This document shows positions 48,164 to 60,700 of a stretch of DNA of 64,000 nt, piece after piece; the first letter of the stretch is position 1; the number at the start of each line of letters is the position of its first letter. The position numbers and the translations under genes are program-made. The stretch is from Rotaria socialis. Lineage: Eukaryota; Rotifera; Eurotatoria; Philodinida; Philodinidae. The notes under the pieces are model-generated. The model saw only the letters and a program-made list of their open reading frames with translations, was not told the DNA's origin and ran no database searches. The stretch covers positions 4,979 through 68,978 of the forward strand of contig CAJNYU010002049.1 of the NCBI GenBank assembly GCA_905331475.1, in the 5' to 3' direction.

Positions 48164-49469
48164 AAGTCATAACTCATTTGATCTTGTAGAATAGTTTCGT
48201 TGTTTTTTTACTTCAAAACTTACCATTGTAATTGTATTAGTGTTCGAGCTCAGTCGGTGCTGTGCAACATAGTAAAAGTGAAAAACGCTACCAAATCGAT
48301 ACTATATACTCTACATTAATGTAAATATAAGGATTCGATGAAATATTGAAATTTGTTTCCAGTTATTTTTCTTTCTTTATCATGGAAATAGATAGTCAAT
48401 GTCCTAGGATTACCATAAATTTCGAATACTTAATAAAAGCAATAAAAAAAGCATCAAGCACTATCCAAGCATAATGGAATACAAAATCTAATTGATTCTT
48501 TCCAAGAAAATTGTCTCTGATATATTTCATGATCCAGCGCACTTTTTATTCTATATGATCCGTTCCAAAGCGTATACCAATATATCGCTTTTCTGATGGA
48601 CTTATCAAATTACAACGTGAAAAATCGAACGGTGTCCAAGGGCTGGAGAACTATGATGGAAGTATCATAAAGATGTTGATAGTTCCTCTACATATTCCGA
48701 ATTCTCATATCTCATTTCTCAGTTATTGATTTTGTCATCACAAATTGTCTTAAACATACGTATAGGCATGAATCAATAGTCATCACAGATATATAAAACT
48801 CATTCATAATCGTGGGTCTCAAGTATTTCATTTTATCAAATGAATGTTCAACTTCTAGCGATACTGTGATGAGAGTACTCTTTGTCTGTATATAAACAGT
48901 GAGAGCAAACAATGTATGATGTCCATTGTTTCCCTCTTGTTTTTAGAAATATTTAAAAAATGAAAAATTAACTACTACGATCATTCATGAATTCATATTT
49001 ATTTGGTATATATTTGAATGACACATATACATGATAAATGTAATATTACGCATGAGACACACTTGATTGCAAAGATAGGAAGTTTTGTCCGTCACTACTC
49101 TTTTCGCGACTCAACTATTCATCTTATCTCAAATAAAATTTGATTCGTAGACTGTTATTATCAATAATTACAACTGTAGGAACATTACTCGAGATAAATA
49201 TATATAATATTTGTCATATGATTACATCTAACTCGTTTTTTTTTAACCTCGAGAAAAAAAATGACGATGTGCAAGATATGGAAAAAATCATATTGGATAC
49301 GGTTGAAAAGGTGTGTCTTCATATGCACACATGTGTGTATATATCTCGCTTTTCAACAAAATTATTGAAAGGTTTCTTTTTATTTCGTGCACAGTCGTGC
49401 GTAGTTTCAAAGTCCAATATATAATTATTAATCGTTAGTAAAACAAAACCGGCATTAACGAAAATTAAA
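48164..49469. other. Intergenic, no gene seen
   Basis: Spacer between the divergent MACPF fossil and HAL. AT-rich, with short open frames only; no motif recognised. Confidence 0.45.
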
Positions 49470-52400
49470 ATGGTACTACGGATTCCTGTAACAATTCATG
49501 GTGTACAAGAAAAGTTTCTCATTGTATGTATAGACGGTCAAAAAACTATACGATGGTTATGTGAAACTGCATATCAAAGATATACTGAAAAGTATAATAT
49601 TAAAATCGTTAATCGTTGTTTCGTGGCTCGTCGTATTACTGATCGAAGTTTATTATCCCTTGACGATCATATTGAACAAGTGCTAGATGACAATGAAGCG
49701 ATAGTAATCGGTAAGATTTATCTTGCTTTTTTTCTATGTACTAATGAATTTTTATACAGATACAACTAAACATATAGACGATGATGATGACTCATTCAGT
49801 GTAGCTACGTGAGTTTTTCTATTGCGAATATTTATCTTCTTGATTCTAAATATTGATATTCGTTTTATTGAATAGTGATGAAAAACGTCACGTAAGTTTT
49901 TTTAATTAATAAAAACTTTAAAAAAAAACGAAAACGTATTCACATAGGTTGTAAGATTAGATGGATATCATTTAAAACCCAGCGATCTTGTTCGTCTTAG
50001 TACTGGTGATTATCAAATTGAAGTAAATATTCCATGCCAATAGAAAATTTATCTACAGTCATATTCTATTAAATAGTTACCTGAAGAAACTTGGACTGCA
50101 ATTCGTAAAGCACGAGAAATTGTCGATAAAATTATTGATGAAAAAAAAGGTTTATTTATAGTTTATTTTAAGCATTAGATAATTCTATTGCTTTTTTTTA
50201 TATAGTTGTGTATGGTGTAAATACAGGTTTTGGTTCATTTGCATCAACGATTATTTCCAATGAGAAACTCGCGTAAGTTATTTCATCTATTCGATTAGTT
50301 GTGTGCATCCCATTCGTTATGAATATCTAGTGATTTACAAACTCGATTGATCGTTTCACATTGTGCAGGTGTTGGTGAACCATTAACAATAGAACGAGCT
50401 CGAATGATGTTCGCACTGCGCATCAATATTCTTGCCAAGGGATATTCAGGCATTTCAGAAGAAACTTTACGTAAAATTATCGCTGCATTCAATAGTAAAG
50501 ACGATACACATAGAACAAGATAAACATCAATTCAATTCAATTTTTATTTAGAATCTTGTATCCCAGAAATTCCATCTCAAGGCACAGTAGGCGCTTCTGG
50601 GGATTTGGCTCCATTATCACATTTGGCTGCTGGTATTTAAATTTTGAAAAAAAAAGGATTTTCTTTTCGTCATTTATATTAGGTTTAATGGGTGTTGGAC
50701 GTATGTGGTCACCAAAAACAGGCTGGGGAAATGCAAGGGAAGTTTTAGAACAGAATGAATTAGGTCTCATTGAATATAAAGCAAAAGAAGTAAGAAGGAA
50801 AAAAATGAAATTTCGTTTATTTACTCAAGAATTATAATTTTTGATAGGGCTTAACTATGATCAACGGAACACAATTTATTACGGCACTAGGAGCTGAAGG
50901 TAAAAACTTTTTTTTCAAATAATAAAATAAAATTTTGTTCTTAATCTAATTTAGCTGTTGAACGAGCAATGTCAATAGCACGTCAAGCCGATGTAATTGC
51001 CGCTCTCAGTACAGAAGCATTACGTGGTACCGTTCGACATTTACATCCAAGTAGATATTTTACTTCGATCTGTTTCTTTCCAAGAAAATTCTGTTTTTTG
51101 TTTTTCAAATCAGAGCTTCATGCATCTCGACCTCATCTTGGACAAAATCTTGTTGCAGAACGATTACGTTCACTGCTAATATCTGACGTACATCCGTCGG
51201 AAATATCAAAAAGCCATGCTAATTGTGGTCGAGTACAAGATGCTTATTCAATTCGCTGTGTTCCACAAGTTCGTTTTTTATCGAATGAATTTTCTCTCGA
51301 GTTAAGGTTGAATATTTAAAGGTTCATGGAATATCATGGGATACAATCCGATTCGTTAAAAAAATTATTACAACTGAAATGAATAGTGCCACCGACAATC
51401 CACTTGTATTTATAGGCAGTAATGAAGTTGTTTCAGGCGGTAATTTTCATGGAGAATATCCAGCTAAAGTAAATTGTTTTGTTTTTCTTCGCTCTATTTT
51501 TTATAACGTAAAATTTTTATTTACAGTCTTTGGACTATTTAGCAATCGGTGTACATGAGATAGGCAGTTTAAGTGAATGTCGTATGGAACGACTGGTAAA
51601 TCATGGCATGAGCGGCCTACCAGCTTTTCTAACACTCGAAGGTGGATTAAACTCTGGTTTTATGATCGCACATTGTACAGCTGCAGCACTTGGTAACTTA
51701 TTTTATTTGAAATATATAACTAAATTAGCTTTTCGTTTCTATAAAGTTTCGGAAAATAAAGTATTATGCCATCCATCATCGGTTGATAGTATATCAACAA
51801 GCGCTGGTCAAGAAGATCATGTGTCGATGGGTGGATGGTCAGCTCGAAAAGCTTTAAAAGTTATGGATAATGTTGAGATTTGTAAGTGTAATAATATGTC
51901 CTATACGTTGATCTAAGTTACTTTGGTTTTAGTATTGGCAATCGAATTATTAATGGCTTGTCAAGCTATAGATTTATTATATCCTTTAACTTCTACTCCA
52001 CCATTACAAGCTATTCATGATCTAGTTCGACAATCCATTTCGTATGTTGTTTTGTTTGCGATTTATATTAAAAGCAGTCTTATTTCAGGATTTTGGAAAG
52101 AATTTATTTTTGTTTTTTACTGACACCCTAAAGTATTATTTGGTTGAATTATTTTGGCTGATTCTCTGATATTTTCGTTTTCCGTTTTTTCTAATTGCAA
52201 ATTACTATCATTCTAATTATCGTATGTAATTAAAGTGTGACAAATAAAAGCGTGACTATCCATCGTCCTTGAATATTGCGATGAAGCTTTATTTGCGTCG
52301 CAATAAGAAAAAGAAATTTCAATACTACTGTAAAAGACTCAATTTTCAGCTCTACCTAGAAAATTTTTAGAACAGCGTGTATACATATTTTTCTTCTACA

Positions 52401-52618
52401 GAACTTGGGATAAAGATCGCTTTATGGCTCATGATATTGAAAAAGCTACGCGCATTATTAAATCTGGAATTGTAAGTATTGAATCAATGACTAGACGAAA
52501 ATATACGATTTCATTTTTATTTCAGGTTTGGAAAACAGCACAACCTCATATACAAAATTATCTTGATTCGCATCATAAAATAGATTTTGCAAGACCAGCT
52601 GAATGTGCACACAATTAA
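49470..52618 (+). CDS. HAL: Histidine ammonia-lyase, 18 exons
   Basis: Converts L-histidine to urocanate and ammonia, the first step of histidine breakdown, in the cytosol. Exons: 49470-49710, 49760-49808, 49876-49891, 49948-50022, 50077-50149, 50206-50272, 50331-50494, 50552-50632, 50683-50789, 50848-50899, 50955-51050, 51114-51268, 51322-51468, 51527-51692, 51747-51881, 51933-52041, 52402-52471, 52526-52618. Together they give 631 aa with all junctions in frame. The N-terminal module matches the animal HAL extension. The catalytic core has VYGVNTGFG (Tyr loop), [14 protein letters not shown] with the Ala243-Ser244-Gly245 triad that makes the MIO cofactor, [15 protein letters not shown], and [21 protein letters not shown]. 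It looks intact. Most introns are about 50 nt; intron 14 is 54 nt, in frame and without a stop. An AATAAA lies at 52694. Confidence 0.97.
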
Positions 52619-52975
52619 TGCGAAAGCATTATTACTGAATATTTCTACTATCTTCTATTGTAATTTTTTTTGTACTTTGAAGAACCTATCAATAATAAAG
52701 ATTTGATTTATTAATCTATTTTTTTGCTTAAAATTATCGAAGCATAAAATATGATTATTGAAATTATGACGGAATCCTTCTAATATTTTCAAAAGGCAAT
52801 AGGTGAATAGATATGAGTTAATCGTGCATTTGCATCAGAACTGTAGAGTTTCATATTGATCGAGAAAGCACTAATATCAATAAGAATAAAACCAGCAAAT
52901 TTACATAGAAAAGAATGTGAAGGGAGAACCGCTTATTTTTCTACTCTGTATGTTGGCATTTATCACTTGAATTAT

Positions 52976-53066
52976 TGCGAAATAAACGTCATAAATAATT
53001 TTTACTTTTTATTTTGGGATGCACTTAATACAGTTACTTGATTTTATGTGTTGCAGGAATGTTTAA
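52976..53066 (-). pseudogene. Fragment of a diacylglycerol kinase last exon
   Basis: GCGAAATAAACGTCATAAAT through TGATTTTATGTGTTGCAG lines up with 57772-57860, the last coding exon of the DGK gene, at roughly 70% identity and in the same orientation. The frame is not kept. It is a relic of a second DGK copy between HAL and the SDR gene. Confidence 0.7.
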
Positions 53067-53868
53067 ACACATTTTTAGTTCCTATGGAGAATTACAGTTT
53101 TATTGGAGAAATCTTTTTTTTTCAAAATTTAAGAGGCAACAAAATAAAATCACATTTTCTGTCGGTAGTATAACCCACCTCCGAAAAATTGAATACTCTG
53201 ATGATTTCTATTTCGTAAAAGGATCAGAAAACGGATAGTGAGCGTTTTGATTTGGTAGTAAAAAATCGTATCCTGTGAAATATTGCCAGTCGTATCAGCC
53301 GTCAATCAGTTAATTTCAATACGTTCAATAAAATGTTCAGAATCTATGAATGAATAAAATTCAATAGACAGTTTTACCTAAATCAATAAAGATATATCGT
53401 CGCTAAAAATTGGCTAAATTCAAACTTATCATTGATTAGGATATATTTGCCCGTAACGTTCTTTGACATTTGTTTTTTAAATCATAAAATTTTCAAGCTT
53501 GTAGTTGTTTTTGTTTACGGATAATTTTGTTAAATCTAACGAATAAGAGAGATTTCTGATATCTAAATAGCCATAGCTCATAGTTCGACACGTTTCAACT
53601 CAAAACCTAATTATTCAATTTCTCAGTGAATCTATTTCATTTGACGAAATAACACCATATAAACATTTTTGAAGGATAAATATATGTAAAGAATGTGAGA
53701 ATGAGGGTTCGTTTGATATTTAGATTCGAAAAAGCTATCAGAAGAAGAGAACAAGGATTACTCGTAGGAGTAAAGTTTGCACGCTTGTCTTTCGACTTGT
53801 AGCAGAACGGAGAGAAAAAAAAACAATGATTATGTTTCATTTACGTATTGACAGTAGTCAGAAGGAGG
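53067..53868. other. Intergenic, no gene seen
   Basis: AT-rich upstream region of the SDR gene; no recognisable element. Confidence 0.5.
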
Positions 53869-54621
53869 ATGAAATTGAGTGGTAAAGTAGCTCTTATTAC
53901 CGGCGGTTCTGAAGGTATTGGTTTGGCGACGGCTCAGCGTTTTATTCTCGAAGGCGCCGAACATGTTTTCATCACTGGACGACGACAAGAAAAGCTGGAC
54001 GAGGCAGTCAAAAAAATAAATGCAGCGAATGTTACCGCTGTTCAAGGTGATGTAGGGAATCTAGCTGATCTGGACAAATTAATCGACATCATTAGAGAAG
54101 AAAAGGGGCGATTAGATATTATTTTTGCTAATGCAGCGAGTTGTACAATTGCCACGTTCGGTGACATTACGGAGAAACATTTCGACGACACATTCAATGT
54201 CAATGTCAAAGGTCTTCTATTTACAGTTCAAAAAGCATTGCCACTGTTAGTTGATGGTGCCTCGATTATTCTCAATGGATCGAATTCTTCGATCAAAGCA
54301 GATGCAGGACTGAGTGTCTATTGCGCAACGAAGGCTGCTATTCGCGCTTTTGCCCGTTGCTGGATTCTTGATCTGAAGCATCGCAACATTCGAGTGAATA
54401 CATTGAGTCCCGGCGCAATCGATACGCCTCTATTGCGAAGCCTTGGTGGTACTGAAGAAGAAATTCAAGCAAATCTTGCTACTTGGAAAGCAGCGACACC
54501 GATGAATCGAATCGGTGCACCCGATGAAATTGCCAAAGCTGTTGTATTTCTCGCTTGCGATGATAGCAGCTTTGTGACTGGCATTGAACTTTTTGTTGAT
54601 GGAGGATATTCTCAAATCTAA
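53869..54621 (+). CDS. Short-chain dehydrogenase/reductase, bacterial-type (probable HGT)
   Basis: A 250-aa classical SDR without introns. The ATG at 53869 (MKLSGKVALITGG) is chosen because the frame upstream has no ATG. The NAD(P)-binding TGGSEGIG loop is at residues 11-18, the NAA motif sits mid-domain, and the catalytic set is Ser138, Tyr151 and Lys155 (YCATK). SPGAIDTPL and FVTGIELFVDGGYS complete the fold, and length is typical. The sequence style is that of bacterial FabG-like glucose/alcohol dehydrogenases rather than animal SDRs, suggesting horizontal origin. Substrate is unknown. An AATAAA lies 11 nt after the stop. Confidence 0.93.
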   Translation: MKLSGKVALITGGSEGIGLATAQRFILEGAEHVFITGRRQEKLDEAVKKINAANVTAVQGDVGNLADLDKLIDIIREEKGRLDIIFANAASCTIATFGDITEKHFDDTFNVNVKGLLFTVQKALPLLVDGASIILNGSNSSIKADAGLSVYCATKAAIRAFARCWILDLKHRNIRVNTLSPGAIDTPLLRSLGGTEEEIQANLATWKAATPMNRIGAPDEIAKAVVFLACDDSSFVTGIELFVDGGYSQI

Positions 54622-54638
54622 GCTTTCATTTCAATAAA

Positions 54639-55018
54639 TTCAAATTAAAAGTTTCACTTCTTTTCATGCAATATGCAAGTATTTCTTGATATGAATAGTA
54701 AAACAATATAATACACTAGAACATGATGTATCGCACGAAAAAGTTATGTTCTTTGAGGACCAGCAGAACGAGAGTGGTTATGGTAATACAAACGCATTTT
54801 TATTGTGTGCTTTTCTTTCTCTCTATTCCGAAGAAACTGTCAATCATATAATTTTTTTTATACATTTATTTATTTTCTTTTTATCTGAAATTATCTTTTC
54901 ATACGAACAGATGATTGGATTGTTTCTTTGATGAAATTATGCAACCATGAATTTATCGTTGTGTAGAATCCTTCAAATAGATTCTCATTTTGAAAGGAAA
55001 CAAGAGAATAGTGAAACC
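54639..55018. other. Spacer between SDR and channel gene
   Basis: About 380 nt with no gene; includes the likely promoter of the channel gene, though no motif stands out. Confidence 0.4.
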
Positions 55019-56613
55019 ATGCAATTGTTACATGTTTTTATTCTACATTTAAACGTACTGGTGATCTATGGAAAAGATTACACTGCCTATGAATCCAATC
55101 GATTAAATATTACGCAATTTTATCGAAATCATCTATTGACAAGAGCACAAACAAAAAATAGTAGTCAAACCATAGTAGCAGTTGGTTTAGGTATTATTGA
55201 AGTTGCAGGAATCGATCCACAAAAGCAGGTGAGTAAATATGAAAATATCTGTTCGTATGAGAGTCTTCTTGTATTCACATAAACGATAAAAATTCTTAGT
55301 GTTCAACCATAAAAGCCTTTGATCGACTGCAGGTTGACATCGAACTGTTGAGATGTTTTGAAATTTTTTTCTTAAAGGTCATTACACTTAATGTTAATAT
55401 GGAATTAAAATGGTGCGATGCATTCCTACAATGGAATACAAGTGAACAATTATGCTCTACTGGACGAAATCGTTCCGAGATGTTCTTTACTGGAAATGAA
55501 ATATGGACACCTGACATTATTGCAATAAATGGTCCAGGAAAAAAAGATAGAGGAATTAAATATCAATATCCTGCATTAGTTATTTGTACAGGCATTGTTC
55601 GCTGGTCATATCAAGATAAACTTGTTTCATATTGTAAAATTAATGTTAAAAATTTTCCATTCGACCGACAATATTGTTCGATTCTTCTTCAATCAACTAT
55701 ATACGATTCAAGTGAATTAAAATTACGCAGTTTATATACCGTTATTCAATTATATAATCTTATCAATACAGAATGGAAAATAGTACATTTAACGATTGAA
55801 GAAATTGATATATACAATCCACATTATTCACGTAATTTCAGTACGATTAAAATTGATATTGAACTTGAACGTTTCTCGCGTTTTTATGTTTTAAAAATTA
55901 TGATACCCTTTTCTGTTATATCAGCACTTGGACTATTTTCATTTTGTCTACCGACGGATAGTGGTGAAAAAATAGCATTGACTGTGAGTGTTCTACTTTC
56001 ATTAACGATTTATTTACAACTCATATCTGATTACGTGCCAAAAAGTGAACGTGGCCTATCTCTATTAACATTGTATTCCAATACAATATTTTCGTTTGTT
56101 TTTCTTTCATGCGTATTTAATATATGTACAATATTTATATATTATCAAGAACAGTTTATAATAAGAAGTAAAATGTCAAAGCGAAAAAAAAATTCTTTTT
56201 TACATAATCTACATAAATCATTATCAAATTTAAATCAACAACGATGGTCATCATTACAACAATGTGGAAATGTTCAAGAATGTTTATCGGAAAGTAACAA
56301 TGTTAATGCTCTTGAAGTATTAAGCGATATACGACACATTCGAGAATTATTAATGAATTTATTTGTACGAGAAAATTCTACTGATTTTTATCAATATTTA
56401 TCTTCTTCATCGAAACGATCTGTTAAACAACTTGCTGTTTTGGTTGATCGAATTTTCTTTTTTATTTGTCTTATTTTAATACCATTAAGTATGGTTTTAT
56501 TATTTACAGCAAACAATGAATCAGGTGTGTCATCAACAGCAACAAATCAATTACTGGATTTTCGTAAAACAGCTGTTGATCCGAAGCCAATTTTTCGTGG
56601 ATGTCCAACATAA
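55019..56613 (+). CDS. Cys-loop ligand-gated cation channel subunit (nicotinic-type)
   Basis: Two exons, 55019-55228 and 55378-56613, give 481 aa. The ATG at 55019 starts a signal peptide (MQLLHVFILHLNVLVIYG). The extracellular domain has WCDAFLQW and IWTPD, and the Cys-loop has Cys156 and Cys170 with 13 residues between. M1 is about 240-262, M2 267-288 (GEKIALTVSVLLSLT, with Glu before M2 as in cation channels), M3 297-326, then a long cytoplasmic loop and M4 near 425-446. The vicinal cysteine pair of acetylcholine-binding alpha subunits is absent, so this is a non-alpha subunit or binds another ligand. The stop codon overlaps an AATAAA signal (56612-56617). Confidence 0.92.
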
Positions 56614-57765
56614 TAAAAACAAAGACTTGTTTTGTTTACTCACTTAGTGTGAGCAGTTTTTATCTAATATATTATCTTCTTGCTGCCAGACTGATGTGTG
56701 TAATATGACGACACTCGATATATTCTCTTCAATCCGACTACGAAATCGATTCCATATGTTTTCACTCCTCTAAATGAGCTTTGTTCTTTTGTTTTTCGAA
56801 GGTCACACGCGTTTACTTCTATTCAATCATCATCAACCTATAACTATATAAACAAACAAAAAAAAACTACTCAGATAATCCAGATAGAAAACATATAATA
56901 AGTTTTGGTGAATGTCTGGACGATTTTCTGATAAATTAAAAGCTTTAATATAATAAAAGTTCGGCTGTCTGTTTCATTTCGGATAGTAGTTTATTCAAAT
57001 TATTTCGCATTAAACTAATACTCATCGTTGTTTACTCCCGGATCGTCGTCTATTCTTCTTATTTGATTTCAACAAATAGATTAGCCTTCAAACTATAATC
57101 AACGGTTCATTTGTTTCCTATTGTTTTGTTACAATGAACTTGTTATAGAAGAAAAAAAACTTCAGATCACATGACAAATTGACGAGTTCTTTCGAGTAGC
57201 AAGAATATCGTGTCCTGTACTTGATTCATATTGATCCGGAGTCGTCTTTCTGTCTCTCTCGATTTTCAATTACAATCATTATTAATAAGATTCATTCTAT
57301 TTCCATATACTTGTGTGTATGTATATATTTTTAAGATAGAAAAACAAAACAATGTAGATATTAAACTATACACGAACAAATAATCATGAATTCACACAAT
57401 TAGAGGTGATGATACAATTGACATAAGTTGTTATTATTATTATTATTATTTATTTATTTTTATTCGAAGAAAGCACATAGACCACCACTATTAACATGAA
57501 CATTAAAACTAACGAGTGCAGAGAAAAAAAAAATTTTTCGGCTATAATTTTCACACGATTCAGTGTGATGGAGAATATTATCTATCAGACTAGAAGCATC
57601 ACTGTTGAAAAATAGACATAGAGAGATAGGAGAGAAAAAATATGAAATGTAGAAACGCTTATTTAGATACGCTGTATTTATGTTTTTCTCTCTCGAAGAG
57701 TGCTTATTATTAGAATCAGATTATCACAGATTCTCCCGATGAAAACAAAAATTATTTTATTTTTT
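56614..57765. other. Intergenic between convergent genes
   Basis: 3' flanks of the channel gene and of DGK. A TTA microsatellite lies near 57429-57455. No gene seen. Confidence 0.5.
57756..57761 (-). terminator. Polyadenylation signal of DGK
   Basis: AATAAA on the minus strand begins 4 nt after the DGK stop codon, implying a very short 3' UTR. Confidence 0.5.
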
Positions 57766-60700
57766 CTATTTTCGAAATAAACGCCATAAACTATTTTTAC
57801 GTTCTTTTCGTGGTGCCGTTAACATAGGTACTTGATTTTTATGTGTTATAGAAATAGTACATGGTGGTTGTAGCCACGGTTCGCCGTCGATTTGCATCGG
57901 GAAGGTTTTGTGAGTTCTTTAAAAAGAAATATAATTCTTATCTGGATTTTTTTCATTGATCCCTACCTGATAACAACTGTTGAACATTGGCCAAGCCGTT
58001 TTGCACTTGATCGAACACCAGCATAGATAGATCCGGCATGAATAGCTGACTGTACACCAACAACTTCAATTAATTTATCTCCCACATCTTTAAAAGAGAA
58101 AGAAATTTAAACAACAAAAAAAACATTCTCATCTGGATAGAGTCCGATGTATTTACCTTGTAAAACAAATGTCATATCTGACGTTGAACTCGTGGAATAT
58201 TCCCTATAAAATTATTTTCATTTTTTTGCGATTGTGTTTAGTTTATTCAAAATCACATACGAGTCTTTTCGGTGAAAATTTAATGGTGTTTTTCTTTTCT
58301 TATGCCGACCACCTTCACCCCATAATGAAGTTCCACCATAGATACTCGGGATATTTAACAATGCTATACCTTCTAACGATGGTCCATTGGATAAATCAAG
58401 AGAAACTCCATCACACTAAATATATCAGAAATGAAAAAGCTATTTAGAAAAGCATGGTTCTCGTTTTTTGTCTTGTCAATTTTACCATAATGTCAATATC
58501 TTCATGTAGATTTTTGCATGTCGACGAAAAAGCTTCTGAAGTGCCAAATTCTAAATACCATAGTTTATTTTTCATTCTAAATTTACAAATGAAAAATGTA
58601 AGAAAAAAATGAAATATTTTCTTTAGATAAACCTGCTACTAAATTTTTCAGGATGCTTTTCACGCATCAAATGAAAACGATGAGCAATGGATGCATCCTA
58701 AGAGAATTTTTTTATCATTCGAAATCTTTTGAAAATCAATAGAAAAATACTTACAACACCAATAGAAAAATAATTATTTATTATATTATATGGAATATCA
58801 TCACCTTTTTCTTCTGTATCTGTACGTGTACTAAATTCAATTAGCCAACGATCAAGCATAACCACCGGAGCTTGAGAAACCTTTTTGAGTACTTTAGTTA
58901 AACTTTCATTTTCATAGCCACCGCCCCATGCTAAACATCGAGCTAAATCATTGCCAGTACCTAATGGTAAAACAGCAACTGGAGCTCGACGACGAAGTGG
59001 AACCCGATCCATCACATCAAGTACCCAACCAACTAGTAATGAAAAACAGGATTAAACGATGAAAAACATCGCATCTGCTAAATACCTGTTCCATCACCAC
59101 CACAGCAAAGAACACGAAAATCTTCAAGATCTTTGAAGAATTGTAATCTAAATGGATAGTAATTAGTTTTTTTTTTAATTTTCATCTTCAATCATCTCCT
59201 ACGTCTACGCTAAGCGTTGGAAAAATATGCGCATAAAGTGTTTCTGGTCGAAGTATAGTTTCGCTAAAAGAAATGTCGACATGGAATTCCTTTTTGTATA
59301 TTTCAACAAAAATGAATTGTATGTTTTTACATCAATGAGTCTGCATTGGGAGGCCATTATCTTACATTTTCCTTTTCAAAAATGAATCAATCCTGTGAAT
59401 GAGACGTTTCTCATACACATGACAAGAACAGTTGGCTATTGGCCATTAGGGGTGCATCAGCTCCAGCTCAAAAGTTCAGCTGAGCTGAGCGAAAAAGCTG
59501 TTCGAACGTTCTTTCGGTAGGAGCTGATTGATTTGAACAGCTCCTTTCAAAAGAGCTGATCTGATCGAACAGCTCTATCTCTCTCAAGAACTGATTGACA
59601 TTATGCCAAAAATACTATCCAAATCTGTCCACACACTTCAACATTCGTATATGTTATTTAAAGTGAATTCAAAAGATTTTGGATAGCATTTTTGGCATAA
59701 TGCCAATCAGTTCTTGAGACAGAGAGAGCTGTTCAATCAGATCAGCTCTTTTGAAAAGAGCTGTTCAAAACAATCAGCTCCTACCGAAATGAACTTTCGA
59801 ACAGTTCCCTCGCTCAGAACTAGAGCTGAACTATTGCACCCCTATTGGCCATTACAATATATATGTTCGTGAGAGCTCTTTTTTCTCTAAGCGTTAACAT
59901 AAATAGATTTTAATACCTATGAACAACGCTACTACTTGTAATAGTTAATAGATTTCTAAAATTCTTATCTTCGATGACATTTTCCGTTGTCATGACATAA
60001 TGCTGAATAAATATATCTCAACTACAGGAAATAGTGAATCTCATCGGAAGAAAAAAAATCTCAAGATGCCAGGTCTGATGAAAGTTACTGTTTCCTTCGT
60101 TTCTTGAACTCATGAAGTACGCTTTGATATTCACTGCAATCATAAATACAAGTATTATCAAGAGAAATTTCTTTTAAATCATACTCTAAGGAAATCATCG
60201 ATACTAAATATCGTGATTTATTAATATTTTTGCTTTCTGCGAAATATATCGTATGGTAAATTTATTCTAGAGAGTCTTGATTATCTGTTTAGAAAATTAT
60301 ATTCAATTCGATGTTAAAACTAATTACCCTGGCATAGGTCCAGCCTTGGCAAGATTAAAAACTTGACGTGGATTAATTAAGAATTGAAATTTTCGCATTA
60401 TCCTAAATAAATTATAAATTATCGTCAAAGAAAAACTAAAGTCTCTTTAAAAAGAATTACCGTTCGCCTTGTTTACCACCTGATTTTGGATTAATAAAAA
60501 CAAGTAATGGATGTGTATTGGGTAAAGGATTTATTTGAAACGACTGTATAGACCCTTCAACGCATCCGTCTTCTCGTCGAGTATCATTTCCACTTCGTGG
60601 GATTATTTGTCGTTCCTAGATTAATTAAAATATTTTATAGACAACAAAGTAAATCAACATTTACTAAAACAGCTGGACAAATCGACGTGGGCGGTATAAT

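Noticed and set aside
49140-49424. Frame just upstream of HAL
   Set aside because: It does not splice in frame to HAL exon 1, whose own ATG gives the normal animal HAL N-terminus.
53861-53871. Shine-Dalgarno-like GAAGGAGG just before the SDR start codon
   Set aside because: It abuts the ATG with no spacer, so it could not work as a bacterial ribosome site. Flanking rotifer genes and an AATAAA after the stop argue against bacterial contamination.
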